Shown here: positions 47,067-54,931 of the stretch, piece by piece
Layout of the letters: each line of letters opens with the position of its first letter
How positions within the stretch are numbered: the stretch's first letter is position 1
Assembly (NCBI RefSeq): GCF_947488835.1
Contig: NZ_CANLBK010000002.1
Span: 186,001 to 250,000, forward strand
Origin: an uncultured Marinobacter sp.
GTDB lineage: Bacteria > Pseudomonadota > Gammaproteobacteria > Pseudomonadales > Oleiphilaceae
DNA length: 64,000 nucleotides
Direction of reading: 5' to 3'
Position numbers and translations under genes: made by a program
Notes under the pieces: generated by a model
Told to the model about the DNA's origin: nothing
The model's input: the letters and a program-made list of their open reading frames with translations, nothing else
Database searches by the model: none

Positions 47067-48068
47067 CACCTGGGTCAGTTTGAACATGGCAATAAACTCA
47101 AGCGCCGGTATGCTCCGCTTGTGGCAGCAGTAGGTCTTGAAGTTGTCGCCGCGAAACCGTGATTTGGTGAACTCCAGTCCCTTGAAGTTATAGATAAAAT
47201 TACCCCGGTTATAGATGCCGTGCAGAATGCGTTTTAGAAGCCGTCCTTCCTGATGTTCCGTGGTTGAGTCAAGGGACAGCGGGATAAGCCCTAGGTCCAG
47301 ATAGGGAATGCCTTCGGCTTTAAATGCTTCCATTGCATGTGCCATCAGGGTATAGAAAATGCCCTGTTTGAAATCGGCGTTGGCACGGGAAATATTAGGG
47401 ACGTAGCTGATAATCTCGTTGTCGCGATAAATCGGATCAAAGTAGATAAATCCGACCGCTTTGCCCTCCTGGTACGCATAAAATCGGCGTTCATTTTCGC
47501 GGTATTCCATGTCCATGGGGCGAATCAGAAAGCGGATTTCATTACTTTTGCATTTGCGTGTACGAATCCAGGCTTCCGAAATTTCGCGGGTGTGGTCGTC
47601 GCTGAAGCGTTCCTGCACCGTAATGGCACTTTTTTCAGCCTGATTCAGTGCCGTGCGCAGAATCTGCTTTTTCTTGCCGCTGAGAGACCACTTGCCCAGG
47701 TCGATCCGGGATTCACTGCCAAACTGTGTGCCGTACAAACCAAAGCGCTGGTGCAAGAAATCCACAACCGGCTTGGAAACCTGCACATAGGAAGCGTTAG
47801 GGAAGCGTTTTTGGAACAGTTCCAGAACCGCACCGAAGTTTTCCGGGGCGCAGACGGGGTCTGATAGAACGATGGTTGTGCCCCACTGGCGCATGTAGGC
47901 CACATAACCCATGCCCGGTACGTCAAAATATTGCATCCCCGGCTGCAGGGTAGAGAAAGATTGGGAATGGCCGCCAAACCTCTTCAGGTAACCCACCCGC
48001 TCACTGAAGGTAAAAGCGTTGCTTTCAAGCTCGGAGGCCTGGTGGAGAGCGAGAATTTGATCTGACAT
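47061..48068 (-). CDS. DUF2156 (MprF-like C-terminal) protein
   Basis: A 335-residue soluble protein of the DUF2156 family, related to the GNAT-type C-terminal domain of MprF/LysX, which transfers aminoacyl groups from tRNA to membrane lipids. Visible landmarks are TFSERVGYLKRFGGHSQSFS, VPGMGYVAYMRQWG, and the second-lobe segment LDLGLIPLSL. No membrane flippase domain is present, so it resembles stand-alone aminoacyl- or acyltransferases. It lies 40 bases after a methyltransferase gene on the same strand, suggesting a two-gene operon. Substrate unknown. Confidence 0.75.
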   Translation of the reverse strand: MSDQILALHQASELESNAFTFSERVGYLKRFGGHSQSFSTLQPGMQYFDVPGMGYVAYMRQWGTTIVLSDPVCAPENFGAVLELFQKRFPNASYVQVSKPVVDFLHQRFGLYGTQFGSESRIDLGKWSLSGKKKQILRTALNQAEKSAITVQERFSDDHTREISEAWIRTRKCKSNEIRFLIRPMDMEYRENERRFYAYQEGKAVGFIYFDPIYRDNEIISYVPNISRANADFKQGIFYTLMAHAMEAFKAEGIPYLDLGLIPLSLDSTTEHQEGRLLKRILHGIYNRGNFIYNFKGLEFTKSRFRGDNFKTYCCHKRSIPALEFIAMFKLTQVL

Positions 48069-48108
48069 GGTGAATCTCCTCGGTTTTTATTATTTGGCAG
48101 ATGACCTG

Positions 48109-48762
48109 TTATGCCTGCTTGCGGCCGAGAATTGACCAGTAACAATCCATATTCAGCAGTTTGAAATGCTTTTTCTCCGTTACTTCAAGGCCAAGGCTGC
48201 GCATGTGCTCCGGGTAGTTGTAAATTTTGTGGAACGCATTGTTGGCAAACAGCCAGAAGGTAAAAACGGCCATGTACCAATACAGCTTTTTGAATGCACG
48301 TGAGAGCACATTGCCGGTTGGGTAGCAGAAATCGCCAACAACAATGTGGGCGTCTTCCTTGCCTAGTTGGATCAGGTGCTCCAGGACCTTTACCATCATG
48401 GTTTCGTCGAATACGTTGAGGAAAAAGTTGGCCACAACCATGTCATATTGGCCTAACTCATCCACTTTCATGATGTCGCTGTGAATGCGGCGAATGTTGA
48501 GGTGGGGGGCTTCGCTTTCCTGGGCTTCTCCGAACTTGCGAAGCATGGTTTCTGACAGGTCAACAACGGTTACGTCAGCGCCCAGTTCCGCTGCACGTAT
48601 GGCATCTCTGCCATGACCAACACCAGCAAACAGAATGCGGTCGCCGGGCTTAACTGTTTCTACGTCCAGCATGGCGGTTTTACAGCGGTGGATGTTTTTT
48701 CCGCTGTAAAGGTTGCTGAGGAAGTCGTATACGGGGCCGATGTAGCGATACTTGTCACGCAT
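48109..48762 (-). CDS. SAM-dependent class I methyltransferase
   Basis: A 217-residue methyltransferase. Motif I is ILFAGVGHGRDAIRAAELGA with an acidic VVDLSE in motif II, and NFFLNVFDE corresponds to motif IV. A hydrophobic stretch near residue 165 (WYMAVFTFWLFANNAF) may touch the membrane. It resembles UbiE- or phospholipid-N-methyltransferase-type enzymes. It precedes the DUF2156 gene on the same transcript, so a lipid or small-molecule modification is plausible but unproven. Confidence 0.78.
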   Translation of the reverse strand: MRDKYRYIGPVYDFLSNLYSGKNIHRCKTAMLDVETVKPGDRILFAGVGHGRDAIRAAELGADVTVVDLSETMLRKFGEAQESEAPHLNIRRIHSDIMKVDELGQYDMVVANFFLNVFDETMMVKVLEHLIQLGKEDAHIVVGDFCYPTGNVLSRAFKKLYWYMAVFTFWLFANNAFHKIYNYPEHMRSLGLEVTEKKHFKLLNMDCYWSILGRKQA

Positions 48763-49003
48763 GATAACTGCTGCCTGTTCTTGTTAGCTTGAATGCTGCC
48801 ATCGTTATTGTGTTTTTTTGCCATCCTGACTTGCCAGGATGTTTCGATGGCCAATGTCTTTGTGATTCAAGTTTATTGAGCGGAGCAGAGAAAGTATGTG
48901 CCGTAATCCCCATTTCGAGATACACAAAGTAACCTGAGGCAACACTTTGATAACAGATTCAAGGTTTGGGCTAGGATTGTAAGACAGTATTTTGGGGCGC
49001 TGA
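48763..49003 (-). other. intergenic region before the methyltransferase gene
   Basis: The 241-base gap has no ORF with coding character. A CATCCTG-CAGGATG hairpin (48822-48841) lies about 60 bases before the methyltransferase start codon. The T-run beside it is on the wrong side to terminate either neighbour, so a 5'-leader structure is more likely. No clear promoter is seen. Confidence 0.4.
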
Positions 49004-51184
49004 TCAGCGTGAAACGGCGACAGCCATTTTGGTTTCGGGCTGCGCCAGCAGTTTGCTGATTTCTGCAGCGGGTTGTGCTGGGCCGTAGAAGAATCCTTGT
49101 ACCTGATGGCAGCCGAGTGCACGTAGGTAATCGAGCTGTTTTTCCGTCTCTACGCCCTCTGCAACAATTTCCAGCTTGAGCCCGTGGGCCATGGCCACAA
49201 TCGCGTTAACGATACAGGCATCGTCGATGCCACTGCGGATGGCTTTCACGAAGGATTGATCAACTTTCAGGGTGTGGATAGGCAGTCTGTGCAAGTAGTT
49301 CAGTGATGAGTAACCGGTGCCAAAGTCATCGATTGCGATGCGCACGCCGATATCTGCCAGCTCCCGGAGCTTGTGACTGATTTGCTCCAGGTCATTCATG
49401 ATCACGTTTTCGGTAATTTCGATTTCCAGATTTTCAGGAGGAAACTGGTTGACGTTGACCCGTTCTATCAAGGTTTCCACAAACCGGGGATGCTCCACCT
49501 CAATAGGAGACAGGTTGACGGCCAGGCGCAAGTCTTTATGGCCGGCGCGGATCCACTGGCCAACATCCCGGCAGGCCTGATCAAGAACCTGCTCGCTCAG
49601 CAGCCCAATGAGCTTGGTTTCTTCGGCCAGGCTGAGAAAATCCCGGGGGTAGAGCAGACCGCGTTCAGGGTGCTGCCAGCGCACCAAAGCTTCGAGCCCG
49701 ACAATTTGATCGGTGCGGGCACAAACCTGGGGTTGATAAAATACCCGCAGTTCTTTCTTATCAAATGCCATGCGCAGATCTCGCTCCAACAGCAAGCGAT
49801 GAGTGCTGTCGATGCTCATGCTCTCGGAGTAAAAACGATAGCTGTCCTTGCCTCGGGCTTTAACGTGGTACATGGCAATGTCAGCATTCTGGATTAGCTG
49901 ATCCATGTTGCACCCTGCCTCGGGATAGATAGCGATACCAATGCTGACACCCACATACACTTCATGCTCGCCCAACAGGAACGGTGCTTTGAGCGTCTTG
50001 ATGAGCTTTCTGGCGATCTGGCTAGCATCTTCCTGACCATGAACCGACGGCAGTAACAGGGTGAATTCGTCGCCGCCGAAGCGTGACAAGGTGTCGCCCT
50101 TGCGCAGGCAGCCTTCCAGTCGCTGAGTTACGGCTTGCAACAGTCGATCCCCCATAGCGTGGCCAAGGGTATCGTTGATGATTTTGAAACGATCCAGGTC
50201 AAGAAACATCACCGCAAGCTTTTGTTTGCCGCGGCGCGCGTGGGTGATGGCTAATTCCAGACGATCTTTGAACAACGCACGGTTAGGCAGGCGCGTGAGC
50301 AGGTCATGGTAGGCTTGGAAATTTATAAAGGCTTCGGCTTCTTTGCGCTCTGTGACATCGCGGGCTGTGCCGTAATAGCTGGCGTTTTGACCACTTCCGC
50401 CGCCGTGGGTGCTGCTGTTGTGTGTCCATGCCTGGGATGAAATGGGAAACGCGGTTATCTCGAAATGCCGCGTGGCTTGGCGGCTACCCCGTGTTTTGAG
50501 GCGTATCTCAAGGGTGCGGGGGTTGTCTGCGCTGATGTCCGGCGCATTGAGTGCGTACACGCCCCTCGCGAGATCGCGATCGTCAAGAATGTTCCGGAAG
50601 TGCTTGCCACAGAGCTCAGCCGGCTTGTAGCCCAGCAGGCTTTCGATCTTGCTGTTGATAAAACAGAAGTGCCCCTTGGCATCCAGCATAAAAACGATAT
50701 CAGGGGAGCTGTTTACGATGTAGCGATGCAGGGCTTCAGACTTCTCAAGCCGAAGTTGTATGTCTTCATGGGCTTTGAGAAGTGATTGTTTGCCAACCAC
50801 GGCTTTGACTGTGGCAATGAGTTCTTCCGGATCAAATGGCTTACGAACGTAGTCCAGGGCGCCACGCCTGAGTGCGCGGCTAACGGCTGCAAACGAGCTC
50901 TCTCCGCTGATAACGATAATTGCGCATTCGGGCTGCCGACTGTCGAGGTGATTCATTACCGCAAAGCCATCTACCTCTGGCATGCGCAAATCGAGAAGGG
51001 CGAGATCAAAACGAAGGGAATGGGCCAGTTCACAGGCCTGTTTCCCGCCATGGGCCTCGGAAACGTTGTAGCCGCAACTGCGCAGCAGTGTAGCCAAAGC
51101 GCTTGCCAGACGTGGCTCATCATCAACCACTAAAATACGCGCTGCATTTTGCGAGATATGCCTGTTGGGCTGATCAGGTGTCAT
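49004..51184 (-). CDS. REC-PAS-GGDEF-EAL response regulator
   Basis: A 726-residue cyclic-di-GMP protein. Order: receiver (~15-130, phosphoacceptor in DLALLDLRMPEVDG), PAS (~150-270), GGDEF (~295-460) and EAL (~470-725). Both catalytic motifs are intact: SRFGGDEFTLLL with an RKGD I-site five residues before, and LEALVRWQHPERG, EIEITENVIM, IDDFGTGYSSL, AEGVETEKQ. ATG 51184 matches the receiver start; an upstream in-frame ATG (51286) overlaps the kinase gene. It follows the HDOD-kinase gene by 23 bases and is probably its phosphorylation target. Confidence 0.92.
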   Translation of the reverse strand: MTPDQPNRHISQNAARILVVDDEPRLASALATLLRSCGYNVSEAHGGKQACELAHSLRFDLALLDLRMPEVDGFAVMNHLDSRQPECAIIVISGESSFAAVSRALRRGALDYVRKPFDPEELIATVKAVVGKQSLLKAHEDIQLRLEKSEALHRYIVNSSPDIVFMLDAKGHFCFINSKIESLLGYKPAELCGKHFRNILDDRDLARGVYALNAPDISADNPRTLEIRLKTRGSRQATRHFEITAFPISSQAWTHNSSTHGGGSGQNASYYGTARDVTERKEAEAFINFQAYHDLLTRLPNRALFKDRLELAITHARRGKQKLAVMFLDLDRFKIINDTLGHAMGDRLLQAVTQRLEGCLRKGDTLSRFGGDEFTLLLPSVHGQEDASQIARKLIKTLKAPFLLGEHEVYVGVSIGIAIYPEAGCNMDQLIQNADIAMYHVKARGKDSYRFYSESMSIDSTHRLLLERDLRMAFDKKELRVFYQPQVCARTDQIVGLEALVRWQHPERGLLYPRDFLSLAEETKLIGLLSEQVLDQACRDVGQWIRAGHKDLRLAVNLSPIEVEHPRFVETLIERVNVNQFPPENLEIEITENVIMNDLEQISHKLRELADIGVRIAIDDFGTGYSSLNYLHRLPIHTLKVDQSFVKAIRSGIDDACIVNAIVAMAHGLKLEIVAEGVETEKQLDYLRALGCHQVQGFFYGPAQPAAEISKLLAQPETKMAVAVSR

Positions 51185-51207
51185 TGCTCTGCATCCGCTA
51201 TCGTTTA

Positions 51208-53190
51208 TCAGTCGGTCTTGGTGTGTTCGTGGCTGGCCGCAGGTAGCAATAGTCGGAAGGTGGTGCCTTCCTGCCCCGTGTGACAAGCAATGATGCCCTC
51301 CATGTCATCAACAAGCTGTTTTACAATGCTCAGGCCTAAACCGCTGTGGCCGTTTCCTTTTGTGGTTTTTCCCGGTGTAAACAGGGTTTCCCGTAAGCTC
51401 GCGGGAATGCCGGTGCCTGTGTCGGTCACTACCATCTCAACCCAGTTCCGGTGCCCTTGCCACACTGGAGCCGAGGTTTTGATTGTAACGGTGCCGCCTG
51501 TCTCGAACATGCTCTCAGCGGCATTCCTGACCAGATTGATCAGAATCTGGCGAGTAGTAGGCGGGCCGGCATCAACTAATGTTGGAGTGTTGCACAGTAG
51601 CACGTTCAAATTCAGGTTGCCGTTGCTGAAAAGACTGTCTTCCAGTACACGGGCGAGGCTCGATATTTCAGCATTCAGGTCGGCGGTACCGTCGCTGATG
51701 TTGCCAGCGTTGGGGTGGTTGAGTTGCAGTAGTAAATTACATGCTCTGTCCAGTTCGTCCCGTACCACATCCAGCTCTTCCTGCATTTTTGGATCGCTAA
51801 GCCGGCTCTTGAGCTGGTGAATGTACTGGCGAATGATGGTCAGAGGGTTACTGATTTCATGTACCTGTCTGTGCAGCTTTTCCAGCGCAATCTGGCGATC
51901 GAGGTCCGCTTTGTCGGTGCTGATCTCCAAGGTAAGGATCTTGTCCTGAAGAACAGCTGAAAGCTGTTGGATAAAAAGCCGGACCAGATCTGCAGATCTG
52001 TCGGGCATTTTGCCATCGGTGCCCATTACAAATACGCCAGGGCAGCGATTACCTGTGATTACTGGGACAGCGGTCAACGACGGTGTTCTGAGTAGCGATA
52101 ATAGCTGGTTGTCGAGCACGTTGGGCACGTGTCCACTCAGGCTGGTGGGTCTTCCCGATGAAAAGGCCTCAGTCAGGGCGCTGCCGCCGGACTGTGCGCT
52201 TACGGACAGGCGGGGGGTGTCCCCGGTAGTACCAGACAGCAAAACAAGGCTGTCATCTTCAAGCCCAAAGCACAGTGCCGGTAACCCGGTAATCAACGTA
52301 AGACTACTGACAGTTTCCGCAAGAATGGCGCCGCCGGTGCCGGCTAAATCTGCAAAACCAAGGGCTTGCTGCGCGATGGCTTGCTGCAATACGGTCTCGC
52401 GGAGCTGTTCTGATCCTGGCTCGGCGCTGTAACTATTGATCAGCGGAATCCCCATAGATTCTGCCATTCGGGAAACGTCGTGGTTGATCCGCCGGTTGAC
52501 CTCCCGGATCAAGTCTTCGCTAAGGCCGAACATGGTGCCCGCTGCTGCAATACCGGCAGAATCAGACAAGGCGAGGCGGGTGGCAAGGCCGATAACCTTT
52601 ACGAGATGCCCTGCGTCCCGCAACTCTGAGGGCAACGCCTGTTGGTAGCGCATGGCATCTGCTGCCATTGATCCTAGCCCCCAGGAGGTAACCAGATCTG
52701 CTGCGATCTCGGACTGTCGATTCATGAATTCTTGCCGCGCCTCGATATCAGGCGTCTTGATTGCGATCAGCTCACCGATGTTGTGGAGCATCCCGAGCAT
52801 GAAGGCTTCATCGGCTTCCGGGTAGCGGGTCAGGGTCGCCAATGCCCGTGCTGTAAGTGCGGTTGTCAGGGCATGGCGCCAGAAATCCCGCAATTGCTGC
52901 CAGGCGCCACCACCCAGGTCGAAGAGTATCTGGCGCAAAGCGACGGTCAGTATCAGTGTTTTGAAGCGCTGGGTTCCAAGGCGCATTAACGCCTGATCAA
53001 TGGATCGTATTCCGGGTGTGGGGCCATACAGGGCGGAGTTGGCCAGAGCCAGGATCCGAACCACCAAGGCCGTGTCTGAGGATACGATTTCGCTGATTGC
53101 GCGGTAGTTATCATCCCGATGGCAAGCTTCAAGCGCGCGCAGAGTGACTTCCGGAAGGCTCGGGAGCTGAAGATCGGGAACTGTATTCAT
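51208..53190 (-). CDS. HDOD-GAF-histidine kinase
   Basis: A 660-residue soluble protein joining an HDOD domain (~5-205: LPSLPEVTLRALEAC, VSSDTALVVRILALANSALYG), a GAF-like region (~265-405) and a C-terminal kinase: HisKA-like H-box VHEISNPLTIIRQYI (~445) and HATPase (INLVRNAAESM, DTGTGIPASLRE, GHSGLGLSIVKQL). No transmembrane helix is seen, so it senses a cytoplasmic signal. It is the first gene of an operon with the REC-PAS-GGDEF-EAL protein and is divergent from a MinD/ParA-like ATPase. Confidence 0.85.
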   Translation of the reverse strand: MNTVPDLQLPSLPEVTLRALEACHRDDNYRAISEIVSSDTALVVRILALANSALYGPTPGIRSIDQALMRLGTQRFKTLILTVALRQILFDLGGGAWQQLRDFWRHALTTALTARALATLTRYPEADEAFMLGMLHNIGELIAIKTPDIEARQEFMNRQSEIAADLVTSWGLGSMAADAMRYQQALPSELRDAGHLVKVIGLATRLALSDSAGIAAAGTMFGLSEDLIREVNRRINHDVSRMAESMGIPLINSYSAEPGSEQLRETVLQQAIAQQALGFADLAGTGGAILAETVSSLTLITGLPALCFGLEDDSLVLLSGTTGDTPRLSVSAQSGGSALTEAFSSGRPTSLSGHVPNVLDNQLLSLLRTPSLTAVPVITGNRCPGVFVMGTDGKMPDRSADLVRLFIQQLSAVLQDKILTLEISTDKADLDRQIALEKLHRQVHEISNPLTIIRQYIHQLKSRLSDPKMQEELDVVRDELDRACNLLLQLNHPNAGNISDGTADLNAEISSLARVLEDSLFSNGNLNLNVLLCNTPTLVDAGPPTTRQILINLVRNAAESMFETGGTVTIKTSAPVWQGHRNWVEMVVTDTGTGIPASLRETLFTPGKTTKGNGHSGLGLSIVKQLVDDMEGIIACHTGQEGTTFRLLLPAASHEHTKTD

Positions 53191-53398
53191 GGGCTTGCCT
53201 ATAAGTAAGCGCGCTAAAATCAGACTGTGAAACTATGTTCATTTTTATTGTGCACTGGAGCTTAGTCAAAAACACAGGAAGATTAAACAACAACTGTTCT
53301 TTTTTTGATCGGCGTATGCATCGTAACGTGATGTGTGTACAATTTTTACAGACTAAAGCGCCGTTTGTTGTTTTTGCAAGGATGTAAGGTCGCCCGCC
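53191..53398. promoter_or_regulatory. divergent region between the kinase and MinD-like genes
   Basis: A 208-base AT-rich gap. For the rightward gene a TACAAT hexamer (53338-53343) about 60 bases upstream is a plausible -10; its -35 is weak. No palindromic operator stands out. Confidence 0.3.
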
Positions 53399-54715
53399 AT
53401 GAGTGCTCAACATTCCCTGGTACACAAAGCGAACTCACCCAGAACCATCGCCATCACTGGCGGAAAGGGCGGTGTGGGAAAAACATCCGTGGCACTGAAT
53501 TTGGCGCTCACGCTGGCGCGCCACGATAAACGCGTACTGCTTTTGGACGGCGACACAGATCTTGCAAATGTCAGCATCATGCTGGGCCTTTACCCCGAGC
53601 GCACACTGGCCAATGTGGTTGCTGGTGAATGCCGCTTGGAGGATATTCTTCTGGAGGTGAATTACGGCCTGCACATCCTGCCTGGAGCTTCTGGTGTTCA
53701 GGAATGCATGGATATGGCACCGGAGGACAGTTTTCGTATCCTGCGTGCGCTTTCAATGCTGGAGCGGCGCTACGATTACGTAATAACGGATACGGCTGCC
53801 GGTCTTCAGCCCACCGGTTTGCACATGATTGCAGCGGCGGAGCTGGCATGCGTTGTGGTAACGCCGGACCCAGCTTCGCTGACGGATGCTTTTTCCCTGA
53901 TCAAAGTGTTAAGGCGCCGTGGCTATAAACGAACACCCAGTGTATTGATCAATATGGCACAAGGTGCCAGTCAAACCCGCTCAGTGTTTCAGCGCCTCGA
54001 CTCCGCCGCACGACGTCACCTTAAGTGCTCTCTGCATTACATGGGAGGGATATGGCGCGATGAGACTCTGCGCCAGTCCGTGCTGAATCAAAAGCCTGTT
54101 GCACTCTTGCCTCAGTCAGATCCGTCATGCCGGCAGTTCGGTACACTGGCGGATATGCTTGAGGTGCGCCTCACGCAACTTCCTGCCCGAAAAGCCGGCA
54201 TAGCGGCTTATTGGCATTCCGTTTCGAAGCGCCAGCAGACCCGCGAGCGGAAGATGGAGGCATCCAGCCCCTCGGCGAGCCCTCGTGAGCGTTGTTTGAC
54301 GGCTATCAGCGAACTGGAAGCAGTGCTCGGGCCTGCAAATGAGTGCGCCATGCTGCGCTACGATGTTTTTATGCAGTTGTTTGCGTTGCTGGGGCGCAAG
54401 CCAGATAACGACGCCATTGAAATTATCCAAACCGGGCTCGGTGCTATTGCCTGGGAAAGTCTGAACCGAGAGCAGCGTGATCATCTCGCAGCCCACCTCA
54501 GGCATTTAGCGGAAGAAATCTCGCCCCCTGCTACGGATGATACCCGTGACGTTGTGAAGAGCTTGCCGCAACCTGTACTTCCTGAACCATTTTACGACCG
54601 CATCAGCTTTGGTGATCAGGAAAACCTGGTCAGGGTGTTGAAAGAGCAGCCTTCCGGTATTGCCCTGAGCCAGCTACTGCGGTCGTTGGTAGATGAGGAA
54701 GACAGTGGCGCTTAA
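53399..54715 (+). CDS. MinD/ParA-family ATPase with C-terminal extension
   Basis: A 438-residue P-loop ATPase. The deviant Walker A motif GGKGGVGKTS (near residue 22), the switch LLLDGDTDLANVSIMLG and the Walker B VITDTAAG region give a MinD/ParA fold most like FlhG/FleN regulators. Such proteins are about 270-290 residues; here a Pro/Ala-rich linker and about 150 helical residues follow, with no family I recognise. No MinD-like membrane-targeting helix is evident at the end. Divergence from an HDOD-kinase/c-di-GMP operon suggests a role in positioning or polar signalling, which is inference. Confidence 0.75.
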   Translation: MSAQHSLVHKANSPRTIAITGGKGGVGKTSVALNLALTLARHDKRVLLLDGDTDLANVSIMLGLYPERTLANVVAGECRLEDILLEVNYGLHILPGASGVQECMDMAPEDSFRILRALSMLERRYDYVITDTAAGLQPTGLHMIAAAELACVVVTPDPASLTDAFSLIKVLRRRGYKRTPSVLINMAQGASQTRSVFQRLDSAARRHLKCSLHYMGGIWRDETLRQSVLNQKPVALLPQSDPSCRQFGTLADMLEVRLTQLPARKAGIAAYWHSVSKRQQTRERKMEASSPSASPRERCLTAISELEAVLGPANECAMLRYDVFMQLFALLGRKPDNDAIEIIQTGLGAIAWESLNREQRDHLAAHLRHLAEEISPPATDDTRDVVKSLPQPVLPEPFYDRISFGDQENLVRVLKEQPSGIALSQLLRSLVDEEDSGA

Positions 54716-54813
54716 GAAGGTTCGCCTTGGTGCATGAACATGCCGGTTAATTCGCCATTTCATCGGGGGAGTTTGTAGAGTAGCGTTTTGTGCTGGCGCT
54801 GTTGCGTGAGTTT

Positions 54814-54829
54814 TGGTGATAACCTTGCA
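54814..54829 (+). promoter_or_regulatory. possible sigma54-like promoter before fatty acyl-CoA reductase
   Basis: TTGG, ten bases, then GC in TTGCA has the GG-N10-GC spacing of sigma54 promoters, with a good -12 (TTGCA) but a poor -24 (TGGTGA rather than TGGCAC). It lies about 105 bases before the reductase ATG. Low confidence. Confidence 0.2.
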
Positions 54830-54931
54830 GTTTGTCACCGTACAGCCATAGATGTTGTGCAAGGATTGGGTACCTCAAGCATCCATGGAAAAGGAGTGTT
54901 CGTCATCACAAATATAATAAAGGAGGCGGTA

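Noticed and set aside
48822-48841. CATCCTG/CAGGATG hairpin as a terminator
   Set aside because: The T-run lies on the wrong side of the stem for either strand.
54801-54813. TGGCGC...TTGC as a sigma54 promoter
   Set aside because: The spacing between GG and GC is seven, not ten, bases; the neighbouring GG-N10-GC site was kept only at low confidence.
54788-54931. Upstream extension of the fatty acyl-CoA reductase
   Set aside because: The 48 extra residues are Cys-rich, unlike the family, and the perfect AGGAGG precedes ATG 54932.
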